A stretch of DNA of 64,000 bases from Hyaloperonospora brassicae (GCA_947650285.1 CANTFL010000174.1:124001-188000), one strand, 5' to 3'. Shown: positions 35,386 to 48,576, numbered from the stretch's first letter. Made by a program: numbers and translations. Notes: generated by a model from the sequence alone, not told the origin.

Positions 35386-36322
35386 TCGCGTCGCGCATCT
35401 CAGCCGAGATGTGTGCCCTTCCCCAGGGCGAACTTAGGGAATACACGTCCCTAGGTGCACGCTGCGAATTGTCAACACAACTCGCACAAGGGTCTCCCCA
35501 TGTGAGGCAAGGAATGTCTGCCTCACTCGATAAACAGTGCAACCGGTACCTAGCACCGGTTAGCGTTCGCCTTTCGAACCTGAGGCGTGTTGCCTCAAGT
35601 TTCTTAAGCCACCCTTCTCGTCCAAAATTCTTTACGTTTTGGACGAACGCGTTCCACGCTGTCAAAAGCGAGGCCTTGTCACGCTTTTGGTTGCCGTTGT
35701 ACCATCGATGTCTAAGGAAGACATCGAGATGAAATTCTTCCTCAGCGCGAAAGTTACTCGCGCTGGAACTCAAGCCGTGAAGCTCAGTCGCATCGGATAA
35801 GGGTATTCGATGGTGTTGGATTGTCTCGTGATACAATCCATTGATGAGCCGTTCGAGCAAACGCCACGGCTTCGACTCATCACGCTTCACAGTGGTACCC
35901 TTGTCGGTACCACGGCTCCCAGATTGACGACGGCTCACGCCATCGTCATCACGCTCGTGCGAAGACGCACGAGCCGGTGGTGGTGAGGAATGATATTCCT
36001 CACCGCCATTATCATCGTCATCACTGCCGAGCAGACTGTGATGAAAATCACGAGTCAGTTCGTTCGGCAGTGGTCTTGGCGAATACTGAGGCGTCGCCGG
36101 TGAGCGAGACGCCTCTGGAGCATTGCCCGAGTCAGACACGTCTGACTCGCCAGAGTAGATGACATCTACGTCGGGGTCATCATGCGCACGCGGTGTGGTA
36201 CCGCGTGCACCTGCAGCACCTGTTGCTGCAGACGAAGTATGAGCAGCAGACGACGAATCGTCTGCCGCAGAGGCTGGCACAGAACCGGGCTGTGTAGGTC
36301 TTGAGTCACCTCGCACGGACAT
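35264..36322 (-). CDS. Antisense ORF A inside the gypsy element, unknown function
   Basis: A 352-codon minus-strand frame begins 130 bp inside the 3' LTR and runs towards the chromodomain. It starts [13 protein letters not shown]. Residues 1-150 are Ser/Ala/Asp-rich and likely disordered. The middle is a folded-looking, Trp- and Arg-rich segment ([41 protein letters not shown]). A Cys cluster follows at residues 263, 272, 279 and 282 (C-x8-C-x6-C-x2-C) that could bind zinc. An initiator-like TCACTTTC lies about 23 bases upstream of the ATG on the same strand. The opposed copy keeps most of it, and the old element has remnants. I recognise no family; capsid-like, regulatory or silencing-related roles are only guesses. 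Confidence 0.65.
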   Translation of the reverse strand: MSVRGDSRPTQPGSVPASAADDSSSAAHTSSAATGAAGARGTTPRAHDDPDVDVIYSGESDVSDSGNAPEASRSPATPQYSPRPLPNELTRDFHHSLLGSDDDDNGGEEYHSSPPPARASSHERDDDGVSRRQSGSRGTDKGTTVKRDESKPWRLLERLINGLYHETIQHHRIPLSDATELHGLSSSASNFRAEEEFHLDVFLRHRWYNGNQKRDKASLLTAWNAFVQNVKNFGREGWLKKLEATRLRFERRTLTGARYRLHCLSSEADIPCLTWGDPCASCVDNSQRAPRDVYSLSSPWGRAHISAEMRDAIANFAIRLQAPRARVYRWARGLIRWVSLYWRTRPSTSINS

Positions 36323-36344
36323 GGTAACTATGCGAGGTCAAGCG

Positions 36345-36352
36345 GAAAGTGA
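36345..36352 (-). promoter_or_regulatory. Initiator-like element for the antisense gene
   Basis: TCACTTTC on the minus strand fits the oomycete initiator core TCAYTTYY and sits 23-30 bases before the antisense ATG, outside the LTR. The preceding bases (CCATTCACTTTCC) resemble the longer oomycete element only partly. The opposed copy has lost this region. Confidence 0.4.
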
Positions 36353-36440
36353 ATGGAACGGACCCAACAAGTGCTCCCTGTCCCAATGGTGACCACCGGG
36401 TGGCCTCCATATTTTCGATAGTCGCACGGTGATTATCAGT

Positions 36441-36451
36441 TAAAGGGGGGG
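36441..36451 (+). other. Polypurine tract
   Basis: TAAAGGGGGGG lies three bases before the 3' LTR, the usual place for the plus-strand primer of reverse transcription. Confidence 0.7.
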
Positions 36452-36454
36452 TGA

Positions 36455-36845
36455 TGTAACGGGGCAGCCAGTTACATGGAAATTGTCGTTCAGACGATAA
36501 TGACAATAACGAATATGAAGTTGGATATTCTTTAAACAATATCACCAAAGTGGTGATATTGAGGGGTCGACGAAATAGTCTGTTCATTGGTTGATATCTT
36601 GATGATATCGACTCACCAATCGCCGCAAGACGCGCGCAATGAGTGGTGACGAGACGTCACCATACACTCAGTTAGATTAGTATAATTAAGTTAAGTTAAA
36701 CAGAGCGACAGTCACAAAAGACTTAATTATATTAATATAACAGTTCTGCTTTTACCATACATACGCTTCCTCGCTTGCCTTGTGTACTTCTGTCGGGGCA
36801 CCGATACCCTTGCGTTAAGTTCACGCAAGAATGTGCCCCGTTATA
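36455..36845 (+). repeat. 3' LTR, plus-strand element
   Basis: It begins TGTAACGGGGCAG and ends GCCCCGTTATA, with one change from the usual ACA end. It differs from the 5' LTR of the same element in several blocks (AACGAATATGAAGTTGG versus AAAGAATATTATGTTAA). The opposed truncated copy starts directly after it. Confidence 0.9.
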
Positions 36846-36896
36846 GCGTGCGCATGATGGCCCCGACATAGATGTCATCTACTCTGGCGAGTAGAC

Positions 36897-37709
36897 GTGT
36901 CTGACTCGGGCAATGCTCCAGAGGCGTCTCGCTCACCGGCGACGCCTCAGTATTCGCCAAGACCACTGCCGAACGAACTGACTTGTGATTTTCATCACAG
37001 TCTGTTCGGCATGATGGGGAATGATGACGATGGCGTGAGCCGTCGTCAATCTGGGAGCCGTGGTACCGACAAGGGTACCACTGTGAAGCGTGATGAGTCG
37101 AAGCCGTGGCGTTTGCTCGAACGGCTCATCAATGGATTGTATCACGAGACAATCCAACACCATCGAATACCCTTATCCGATGCGACTGAGCTTCACGGCT
37201 TGAGTTCCAGCGCGAGTAACTTTCGCGCTGAGGAAGAATTTCATCTCGATGTCTTCCTTAGACATCGATGGTACAACGGCAACCAAAAGCGTGACAAGGC
37301 CTCGCTTTTTGCTGCATGGAACGCGTTCGTCCAAAACGTAAAGAATTTTGGACGAGAAGGGTGGCTTAAGAAACTTGAGGCGACACGCCTCAGGTTCGAA
37401 AGGCGAACGCTAACCGGTGCTAGGTACCGGTTGCACTGTTTATCGAGTGAGGCAGACATTCCTTGCCTCACATGGGGAGACCCTTGTGCGAGTTGTGTTG
37501 ACAATTCGCAGCGTGCACCTAGGGACGTGTATTCCCTAAGTTCGCCCTGGGGAAGGGCACACATCTCGGCTGAGATGCGTGACGCGATTGCAAACTTTGC
37601 AATCCGTCTACAAGCGCCTAGGGCGCGTGTTTACCGATGGGCCCGAGGACTCATCAGATGGGTCTCGTTATACTGGCGGACGAGACCTTCAACATCCATC
37701 AACAGCTGA
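36897..37709 (+). pseudogene. Antisense ORF A, 5'-truncated copy
   Basis: It matches antisense ORF A of the other arm from its Ser/Pro-rich region ([14 protein letters not shown]) to the end ([10 protein letters not shown]). An internal deletion near 37015 removes the acidic [16 protein letters not shown] part while keeping frame. The true start and upstream initiator are missing because of the truncation at 36846. The 270-codon frame is otherwise open, including the Cys cluster. Confidence 0.65.
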
Positions 37710-38259
37710 GAGCGGGGCTCCCAGCTGTTCCAAGAGGGTGGATACCCCCTCCACTGGACGAGGTAGCTCGTCCTTGATCCTGAATCGTCACGGTGATTCA
37801 AGATACGCTCCACTAGAAAGCGTTGACCACCGTGAGCATCCACCAAAGGATGTGGTGGAGGAGGAAAGAACTCCTCCAGATGATTCGGTTCACCATCTCG
37901 ACCCTTACGAGATGGATCGCGCAATCGATGAATTGCGCGATGACTTGAAGCACGAGCGCGACCGGCGCTACGCTTTGACCGATACCGTGCGGAAGAACCG
38001 CAAGGGTCACGAGGCTGATCGGGCGAGGGATCGCGCCGATTATGCCACAGCGCAGCTTCAGGTAGAGCGGGATGTCCGCTCCCTATTCGGCGAGCTGGCG
38101 ACAGCTCGCGGGGAGATATCTCGGTTGAGTTCCGAGGTATCATATCTGCGCGACCAGACGGATCGTCTGGAGCGCGAACGCAAGAACTTGATGGATGTTC
38201 TTGAACGTGGGGGCTATCTTCATCGGAAGAAGAAGGCTCGTACTGACAGTACGACCTAA
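37579..38259 (+). CDS. Antisense ORF B copy: coiled-coil protein
   Basis: A 226-codon frame, nearly identical to antisense ORF B of the left arm, with the same Glu/Arg/Leu-rich coiled coil and basic tail. One visible change is [11 protein letters not shown] for [11 protein letters not shown]. It overlaps ORF A by about 130 bases in another frame, just as in the other arm. Confidence 0.5.
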   Translation: MTRLQTLQSVYKRLGRVFTDGPEDSSDGSRYTGGRDLQHPSTAESGAPSCSKRVDTPSTGRGSSSLILNRHGDSRYAPLESVDHREHPPKDVVEEERTPPDDSVHHLDPYEMDRAIDELRDDLKHERDRRYALTDTVRKNRKGHEADRARDRADYATAQLQVERDVRSLFGELATARGEISRLSSEVSYLRDQTDRLERERKNLMDVLERGGYLHRKKKARTDSTT

Positions 38260-38608
38260 GCCTCCCCACGTCAAACGTAGGATTCGTGCGCATCCTACGT
38301 GGCAATTCGATCGTGTATGCATTGCCTTTGCGGTGCAACACACGAAATGGCCCAATATATTTCGGCAGTAGTAAACTACTGCCGACACTAGTGACTGCAT
38401 GTCCAGGTAAGTTTACCGTAGACAGTAGTACTAGGTCGTTAACCTTAAATGAAAGAACATTTGCTCTTCCATTCTTGTCTGCGTTCCGTTTCTCGCGGTC
38501 CACCGCATTTGCGATGGAGTCCTGAACGAAACGGACTACCGCTTCTCGAGTCAGCAGGAAGTTCTCTGCTGACTCTTTGTTTTGTCTTTCAGTGCGCTTC
38601 GTGCGCAA
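37631..38608 (-). pseudogene. Integrase C-terminal/chromodomain, opposed copy
   Basis: The frame holds the post-integrase segment and the chromodomain ([31 protein letters not shown]). Here the chromodomain start reads FLVERIL where the left arm has FLLERIL. The frame is separated from the integrase core by the short G-run at 38850-38856. Confidence 0.8.
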
Positions 38609-38792
38609 TGCTAAGAGGTTCTTCTCTTCTTCAGCGAGGTTGTCTTCTTCCTCGCTGGCATTATCGTTGACGATGCTGAATATACCAGCATCGTCATCAT
38701 CATCCGTGTCAGTAATAGCGTCATCGCTATTATTGAGGTGATTTTCTTCATCGATATCGATCTGATCGACATCGGCATCATACGTGACGACG

Positions 38793-39731
38793 TTAGCGTC
38801 GACACGTGATGAGCAAGAGCCAAAACGGTTTTTGCTCGAGCGAGTCCATCCCCCTTATCCAAGAGTCACACTCTAGAAGGGCGGGCACACGTGGATAGAG
38901 TAAACCATTCACGTAAAACGGTGTGTGCTGTGTTGAGGCATGCACCGAATTATTGATGGCGAATTCCACCATGGGTAGGAATTCGCTCCAACTCGAAAAC
39001 GAGTGGACATATCCTCGAAGGATCTCTTCGAGGATACGGTTCGCACGTTCCGTCTGAACATCCGGAAACAGATGGTCAGAAGTAGACATCTTCAATCGTG
39101 TTCCAAGAGAACGGAACACGGTTTGCCAAAATGCCGCCGTGAATCGAGGATCACGGTCGGATATAAGTTCACGGGGTAACCCGTGGAGTCTAAATACCGT
39201 GTCCAGAAAGACACGAGCACAACCTTGAGCCTTGATCGACTCGGTTACAGCAGCAAGATGGACCATCTTGCTGAACCGGTCAACAAAAACAAGAATACCA
39301 TTATTATTGTGAGCTTCTTCGGGAAAACCGAAGACGAAGTCCATTGAAACGGACTGCCAGCACTCTGTCGGAACAGGCAGAGGCTGCAATGGCGCACGGG
39401 ATGAAGGACTAGGCTTCACCCGTTGGCAAACCTCGCAAGCACGTATGTACTTTCGTACAAACTGATACTGGCGGGGCCAGTAAAAGGCACGACTTACCGT
39501 GAGGTAAGTCTTTTCTCTCCCACGATGGCCACCTGTTGGGGCATCGTGCCACTCATACATGATGCGTAATCGCAAATTATCATGAGTGGGGACGACGACA
39601 CGAGGCGTGTCGCCGTCAACGGCTGTATAATATAACAATCCGTTATGTGTTGTGTATCGATCCGATGAGGATCGGTACAAAGCTGGTAAATTCTTCAATG
39701 ATTTACTGGATGGATTCACCAGATGAACCAT
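38793..39731 (-). pseudogene. Integrase core, opposed copy
   Basis: A 312-codon frame with the same HHCC and DD35E residues as the left arm. It ends early at [17 protein letters not shown] because the G-run holds five G instead of the six in the left arm; neither length restores the frame seen in the old element. The one-base loss at the RNase H junction is also shared. Confidence 0.85.
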
Positions 39732-41824
39732 TAATCACAGCAGATCCAATCTTCTGCGTATGCCTTTCGTACGTCGTCAAGTAAGCATGACGACGGAGCA
39801 CTGGCTGTCAGTGTCGCAACAGTGGGCTTATCCTCACTGTTGAATTGTGTGACCGGCTCGAAATCGGGCCGGCGCGAAAGCGCATCAGCGACGACGTTTA
39901 GTCGTCCTGGTTTATACTCCACGGAGAAGTTATACTCCGCGAAGAAAGACGGCCAGCTCGCCATCCTTTGCGAGAGGTGTGGTCTGTTTACGACCGTGCG
40001 TAATGACGCATGGTCCGTATAGACAACAAACGGTCTATCTCCGACAGGATAGACGCAAAAATTAGCCAGTGCGTACTTCATGGCAAGGAGTTACTTGTCA
40101 TGCACTGGGTAATTACGCTCAGCTGCTTGCAGCTGACGCGACTGATAACAGATGACGCGCTCCGCGCCATCTGCGTCGAACTGCATTAACGCACAGCCGA
40201 TTGCAAAATCGCTAGCGTCACAGACCACATGAAATGGTCTGTCCTGATCTGCAATCGCCAAGATGGGCAATTGCATCATGCTTTGCTTGATACCTTCAAA
40301 GGAACGCTGGCACTCAGCGTTCCATGACCACTTGACATTTTTCTTGAGCAAGCAAGAAAGATGAACATTCATCTCGGCGTAGTTGCGCGAGTACTTGTGC
40401 AAGTACGCCGGTAGACCAAGGAACTTCCTTAGTCCCTTGACATCGACTGGCACTGGCCAGTCGGTGATCGCCTTGATCTTCTCGGGATCGAGGCGTACGC
40501 CGTGTTTACCCACGATGCAACCAAGAAGTGGTATTTCGCTAGCCGCGAATATACACTTCTTGAGGTTGGCGTACAACTTATACTTGCGCATACGTTGGAG
40601 AACCTGACGAACGTGAGTTCTGTGAGCTTCAACGTCCGTCTTTCCGTCCATAGCCGGGCTATGGACGAACACATCGTCGAATTAACTCGGTGCGAAATAT
40701 TGCACCGGTCTCATTAGATCTGTAACACATCTGTTAAACGTAGCAGGGGCATTACTCAGCCCCTGTGGCATCACTAACCACTCCCACAGCATCCCGCTGG
40801 GGGTACTCACTGCCGTGAACGGGATGTCCCGTTCACGCACGCGGATCTGATAGAATTCATCAATCAGATCCATGGACGAAAAGATGGTACTCTTTGACAT
40901 ACCATCTATGATTACGTCCTTCCTCGGTATCGGCGTCTGAGCCGGTACCGTTGCAGCATTCAATTTGTTGGATGCGTGCACTATCCGCCACCCTCCTGTG
41001 GCCTTTCGCACACAGAAGGTCGGAGAGCTGTGAGGGGATGTTGATTCCCTCACATGGCCCGCTGCTAAGCGATCGGCAAAGAACTTGTCGATCGCTAGTA
41101 CTTGCTGACGAGGCAGTGGCCACTGCTTCATGACACAGTACTTCGAGCCCGGTTTGAGCTCGATCTCGTGTCGAGTGCCTTTGTCCTTAGGCAAATCGTA
41201 AGGTACGGATTCAGGGAACACATCCTTGAATTCGATCAAATCCTTATACAAAGGATTTGCCTGAAATGACTCCCAGTATTGAGACGTGTATCGCTCAATC
41301 CGAGTCTTCTCATCGAGGACACTTTCGTCCATCGATGAACTGCTGAGAACCCGTTCGTTCTCAGCAAATACTATTGCCGATCCAATAATGGCCACATACT
41401 CATCCTCCGTGACGAGTATGCAGATCTGCTTGACTTTGCCACAACGCAGATCATGCAAGAACCGTTTCGGTTCTAGCGTTAGCAATTGAGCTATCTCCGA
41501 AGTTAACTTCGGAGGCACAATCAGATCAAGTGTATAAGCGCCTAAACTTGATCCGTCATTGACCAAGACGTTCGACGTCTCGGTTACTTCCTGGGAACTT
41601 GCTTCCACAGGTTGCTGAGGGCCTGATCCTTCAGCTAGTGACTCTTGAGGAATTCCTTCCTCAAGCACATGGGGACTTATTCCCTCGACGTCTTCTGACT
41701 GTGGCTGTGCAACCACATTCAGGCACTGATCCTCTACGATAGACTCTCCAGTCGACCTAGGATGTCCATGTTGCCCTTTGAAGTCAACAGGTTTCTTTTG
41801 TCTATGATGCTGCCCGCTAGGCAT
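39731..41824 (-). pseudogene. RT-RNase H, opposed copy, with stops
   Basis: Segments 40682-41824 (RT), 40091-40672 (connection and RNase H start) and 39731-40081 (RNase H end) share one frame. It is cut by the same TAA codons at the YFDD Tyr and at the residue after HDK as in the left arm. The GIKQSMMQ segment is intact here, so the TAG-TAA pair of the left arm arose after the copies separated. Confidence 0.88.
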
Positions 41825-42589
41825 GCACCATGTCCCGGTCCACTCGACTTCTTCGAGTGGTGGACCTCCGGCGCCGCCTGTACTTCTGTACAGCCACCGG
41901 GAGCTTGCTCCACAGTGTAGTGATCAACTACACTGTGATCTTGTGCAGTCGTGCTAACGACCGTACCGCAAGTAAGGCCATCACACTCACTCGCATTACA
42001 TCCACACACTTGTGGACGCTCCATGACGTTCATCAGATGGCCATCTGATGAACAAGCGGCAGTCATCTTCACGGATCGATGCTGCCAGCTCACTCTTGGC
42101 TCGTACCTTCTGAGCCAAGTTATTCCCAGGATGACATCAAATATTTCATCCAGATCTAGTACGATGAAGTCATCATCGTACTGTTCTCCCTCTAACGTAT
42201 AGTGGATTCCTACTACACGTTTCTCAACGGTTATCGATGCGCCTGTTGCAAGGCGCACCGTCATCCTCGTGAGGGGGAACGTCGCGCTCAACGAACTTGA
42301 GCCTACGACCCTCTAGTGACTGGCGTCGAACAACTTTGTTCGACGCCCCACAGTCTACTAGGGAACGAAGCGACAAATCATTTGTCACTTCCAACTTCAA
42401 GGTGACGAGCGAAACGTCATCACCAGGTGCAGAGACACACAATGATTGTGTATCTGGAGCAACTTTCGTCAAGAGATTTGCAAATTCTCTTGAGGTTGCT
42501 GGATCAGTAGATAGCTCCGCCCCTACTGACCCCGTCCATTTTTTTATGGTCCGTCTCGCTGTTGCGGCTTCGCAACAGCGCTGGACCAA
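41734..42589 (-). pseudogene. Protease ORF, opposed copy, split by a C-run indel
   Basis: Two overlapping frames (42224-42589 and 41734-42291) together cover the protease. The break is one extra C in a run of C after RDVP (five against four in the left arm, near 42274). The active-site segment VDCGASNKVV lies in the first part. The AAAGGGC heptamers at both overlaps are preserved. Confidence 0.85.
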
Positions 42590-43677
42590 CGCCCATTGCC
42601 CTTTATGGCAAATGGTCGTCCATTTCGCTCAGTACTGTTTGGTACTGGGCGTGGAGCACTACACTCGTATGCGTAGTGCCCTAACTTCTGACAGCGATTG
42701 CACCTCTGCAATCGCTTGTTGTTCGAAGAGCGAGGTCTCTCGCTCTCGACATAGCAGAGGTCCATTGGTTCTGGACCTCCGATCTCTTGTCGTCTCGGTG
42801 GACGATAAGAGTTTGAGCTAGCATGAGCCTGTCTCATGCTAAAGTCTTCCTGTTCCGCGGCTGATATCGCATCTTCCAGCGTATTCAGCTGAAGGCGGAA
42901 CAGGTGGCTCCTGACGGGACCTTTTGCGAGCCCTTGCATGAACACCGTAATCAACGTGTGTTCATGAACTGGGTTAGCAGTTATACTACTCTTGAGGAGT
43001 CGTACATGTTGAGAGTAAGCGTGCGCATCACGCTTACCCTGCTTGGGTTTCAGGAGCTCTGAACGAGCCCTGAACTCAGCCCGTGGCGGCTCAAAAGTTT
43101 GTCTGAGCCGGGACTTGAAGTCATCTAGCGACCCAAACACATTTGGGTCGCTACTCTCGAGACCCAGGGACCAAGTTATGGCGCGTCCTGCCAAGTGGGT
43201 TTGAGCAAATGCTAATTTCATTTGCTCATCCTCAACGCGACGAGCCCTTGAGGCTCTGTCGAGTTCGACAAACCATAGTAACAGGGAGTCGTCCGGGACT
43301 CCACTGTACTTGGAGATGTCAACTTTCATGACTTCGGGACGACGCGCATGTGCCGTCCCGCCCACAGCAGCATGGAATTGCTGCTGTCTCAACAGCTCTG
43401 TCTGTTGAGCACCGAGTTCTCTCAACTGCTCGGCCTGTTGAGAGCCTTGCTGGTGAAGCAAGGCTACTTTCTCCCTCTCGATGGCAAGTTCATTTTATAT
43501 GAACTTGGCGATAGCGGCATGTTGTTGGTCTCTATCTAGAGACTCCAACATAGCGCTAATGGCGAGCTCGACTACGGTAGAACTCATTCGTTCTACCGCA
43601 CCCCATTCGATGTCACTCAAATGGGTAAACCTTTCACGCGTGGCGTGAAAGGTCTCTTCATCATCCAACATGTTCAT
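42544..43677 (-). pseudogene. Gag, opposed copy, with a premature stop
   Basis: The start is MNMLDDEE (ATG at 43675-43677). After AIAKFI a TAA replaces the CAA Gln codon of the left arm, and the rest (42544-43461) remains open through the zinc knuckle. Local changes around the stop (GAACTTGCCATCGAG versus GAACTTGTCTCCGAA) show extra divergence here. Confidence 0.85.
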
Positions 43678-43721
43678 GTTGGATGTTGTGGTCCTTGGAA
43701 GGACTACAAAGTGCTGCCAGG

Positions 43722-44115
43722 TGTAACGGGGCACACCCTTGCGTGAACTTAACGCAAGGGTTTTGGTGCCCCGACAGACGTACACGTGGCAAACGAGGAA
43801 GCGTAGGTAGGGTAAAAGCAGAACTGTTATATTAACATAATTAAGTCGTTTGTGACTGTCTCTCTGTTTAACTTAACTTAATTATACTAATCTAACTGAG
43901 TGTATGGTGACGTCTCGTCACCACTCATTGCGCGCGTCCTGCGGCGATTGGTGGGTTGATATCGTCAACCAAGATATCAACGAATGAGCAGACTCTTTGT
44001 TCGACCCTTCAATATCACAACTTTGGTGATATTGTTTAAAGAATATCCAACTTCATATTCGTTATTGTCACTTTTCTTAAAGTGACAATCCCATGTAACG
44101 GGCTGCCCCGTTACA
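43722..44115 (-). repeat. 5' LTR of the opposed copy, mosaic
   Basis: A 394 bp LTR. In element orientation its start and end resemble the LTR at 36455 (AACGAATATGAAGTTGG; GGGGCACC; CCCTTGCG) while its centre matches the LTR at 28857 (GAAGGGTCGAACAAAGAGTC). It ends directly against an LTR fragment of the other orientation. Confidence 0.88.
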
Positions 44116-44252
44116 CAGTGGTTAAAGACTGAATTATATTAATATAACAGTTTTACTTTTCCCTTATCTACGCTTCCTCGTTTGCCTCGTGTACGTCTGT
44201 CGGGGCACCAAAACCCTTGCGTTAAGTTCACGCAAGGGTGTGCCCCGTTACA
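44116..44252 (+). repeat. LTR right-end fragment
   Basis: About 137 bp matches the last third of the family LTR in plus orientation and ends TGCCCCGTTACA. It begins at CAGT, immediately after the opposed LTR. It could be the remainder of an LTR that was the insertion or recombination target. Confidence 0.85.
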
Positions 44253-46767
<2,515 letters not shown>

Positions 46768-47102
46768 GTCGCTGTCCCACACGTAGCTACAGGACCACGA
46801 CAGCGCCTCGTCCGTGCGTCGCAAGCCGTGTGGTCAGCCTGTCTGCTCACTCGCGCCGCTTATCACGTGATCTGCCTCGCGCGCCTCGTTCATTGGCTAC
46901 AATGCGCCGCCGCCAGTAGTAGTCTACGGTTCAGTCGGCGTGTCTCGTCATGACCATCTGGTTCGTCGCCGTTTCACGCGACCCCACCCCGTCCTGTCTG
47001 ATCCCACGCATACAAACACCAAGTGCCCGTGCCCCCCACGACCGCACGACGACAGGCTCTCGTGGGCGCTGCCGCTCCGCCGGCTCTCTCCGCGCCAGTC
47101 TG

Positions 47103-47118
47103 TGCCATTCTGGATTTT
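47103..47118 (+). promoter_or_regulatory. Oomycete core-promoter-like element
   Basis: TGCCATTCTGGATTTT agrees at 12 of 16 positions with the oomycete initiator consensus GCTCATTYYNCAWTTT and lies 72 bases upstream of the ATG at 47190, a normal distance. Confidence 0.4.
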
Positions 47119-47189
47119 GCCTCGTTCGACCGAGTCAAGAGACCGCCTTCTGCCCCCTCTGCACGCGCACTGCAGCCACGCACCGCACA

Positions 47190-48576
47190 ATGGCCGGACC
47201 CGCCTCGCCGTCTCTCCCGCGCGCGCTCGCCGCCGTTGCACTGCTGCTGACAGGCGCCGCGACGGCGACCAACTCGGGCGAGCCGGGCTTCTGCAAAGAC
47301 GACAAGTCGTGCGAAGACAACTACGTGTGCATCAGTGTCCAGACGACGCGGTCGGGCATTGAGGGCGTGAAGCAGTGCTTGCCGTACGTGGCCGAGGGCG
47401 ACGTGTGCTCGGGCACGTTCTCAGGCCTCTGTCCGTCGTTCTCGACGTGGGACACGGAGTTCCAGTCCATCAGCAGCGTGTGCGCCTACCAGCTGCCGTC
47501 GGGCACGGACCAGTGCCTCAACGACTCGTTCTCGGGCGGCTCGGACACGAGCGGCTTTGTCTCGTGCATGGACATTAGCACGGGCTCGAACCGCTCGTCG
47601 TCGCACGTGGGCGTGATCTTTGGCTGCGTGGACTTTGACGGCACGAATTTGCTGTTTGAAGAAGACTCGGACAACTGGGAGCTCTCGTCCAAGATGAACT
47701 ACACGGCGCTGATCAACGAGGGGTGCGTGAACCCCAACAACGGCGACAACTCGGACGTCGTGTGCTCGGGCCGCGGCACGTGCGCCCCGGCGTCGCCCGG
47801 CACGATGGCGTACGCGTGCAACTGCAACATTGGCTACAACGGCACGTTCTGCCAGAGCATTGTCTCGAACAAGTGCACGCTCGAGTCGCAGTGCCAAGCC
47901 GGGACGTGCAACCTCGTGACGCAAGAGTGCGAGTGCGAAGAAGGGACGACGGGCGACCAGTGCGCGTTCTGCGACCCGTCGTCGGCCAAGGCGTGCAATG
48001 GCCGCGGCAAGTGCATTGCCGCGCCCAGTTCTGACGCCCGACGCGAATGCGTCGATGGACTCGAACTCGTCGATGAACGCAAATGCGCCGCCGATGGACC
48101 CGAACGCGTCGTCAATGAACGCGAACGCTTCGATGCCGAACTCGAACCCGTCGTCGAACTCGAACCCGTCGTCGAACTCGAACCCGTCGTCGAACTCGAA
48201 CCCGTCGTCGACGAACTCGAACCCGTCGTCGAACTCGAGCCCGTCGTCGAACTCGAACCCGCCGACGATGGCCAACCGGAACGACGACGACGGTACGAAC
48301 ACGGACACTGTTGACACTTTGGACGCGGAAAGCTCAGCTTTGACACGCGGCACTCGGTTCTTGACGGAAACGACTGGCTCGTCGAGCGGCAATGGCAACG
48401 TCTGCGAGTGCGAGAGTGGCTACACGGGTGACCAGTGCACGCGCGAGGTGGAGTCGAGCGGCAGCGGCGACGGCGGGCGGTCGAATCGCCGACCCCGTTC
48501 GTCCAGTGGAGCTGCTTCGGTCGCCATGTCGTTTGCGGTTGTGGCTGCTGCGTGTGCGTTTGCAGCGTGGCACTAG
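47190..48576 (+). CDS. Secreted EGF-like protein, probable GPI-anchored, apparent frameshift
   Basis: The start at 47190 gives a signal peptide (about residues 1-27, LPRALAAVALLLTGAATA). A Cys-rich ectodomain follows, with two EGF-like modules (about residues 175-265: CSGRGTC...CNCNIGYNGTFC and CQAGTCNLVTQECECEEGTTGDQC). The first frame then runs into an odd ELEPVV repeat and stops at 48314. The +1 frame, from about 48035, gives an Asn/Ser/Pro repeat, another EGF signature (CECESGYTGDQC) and a hydrophobic C-terminus ending CAFAAWH, typical of a GPI signal. A one-base insertion near 48030-48037 is therefore likely, either a true lesion or a sequence error. The earlier ATG at 46950 in the same frame lacks a signal peptide and lies before the promoter-like element. 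A cell-surface or wall role is inferred. Confidence 0.75.
48138..48264 (+). repeat. 18-bp tandem repeat coding for an Asn/Ser/Pro spacer
   Basis: About seven units of AACTCGAACCCGTCGTCG with small variants, reading NSNPSS in the preferred frame. It lies between the EGF modules and would form an extended, glycosylatable stalk. Confidence 0.85.

Larger units (their letters stand above)
28857..36845 (+). mobile_element. Ty3/gypsy chromovirus, plus-strand copy with antisense gene
   Basis: Order: 5' LTR, primer-binding site, gag, protease, RT-RNase H, integrase, chromodomain, a convergent antisense coding region, polypurine tract, 3' LTR. The RT-RNase H-integrase order with a C-terminal chromodomain is diagnostic of chromoviruses. 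gag, protease and the antisense frames are open, while RT-RNase H carries stops and integrase has frame breaks, so this copy is not autonomous. Its two LTRs differ from each other at many positions and no target duplication is visible, which points to recombination rather than a simple recent insertion. Confidence 0.92.
28857..44115. repeat. Giant inverted repeat made of two opposed gypsy copies
   Basis: Positions in the left arm (28857 to about 36193) and right arm (44115 down to about 36846) are related by a constant sum of 72972-72973 across gag, protease, RT, integrase, chromodomain and most of the antisense gene. The right arm has an internal deletion of roughly 85 bp in the antisense ORF near 37015. 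The unpaired centre is about 36194-36845: the start of the antisense gene, the PPT and the 3' LTR of the plus-strand element. Arms are nearly identical but not perfectly so: single-base indels and several stop codons differ. Confidence 0.9.
36846..44115 (-). mobile_element. Opposed gypsy copy, truncated at its 3' end
   Basis: The minus-strand copy of the same element has its 5' LTR at 43722-44115, but its 3' part stops inside the antisense gene at 36846, directly against the 3' LTR of the plus-strand element. The start of the antisense gene, the polypurine tract and the 3' LTR are absent. Gag, protease, RT-RNase H and integrase all carry lesions. Two stops are shared with the plus-strand copy and others are private. 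Confidence 0.9.
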
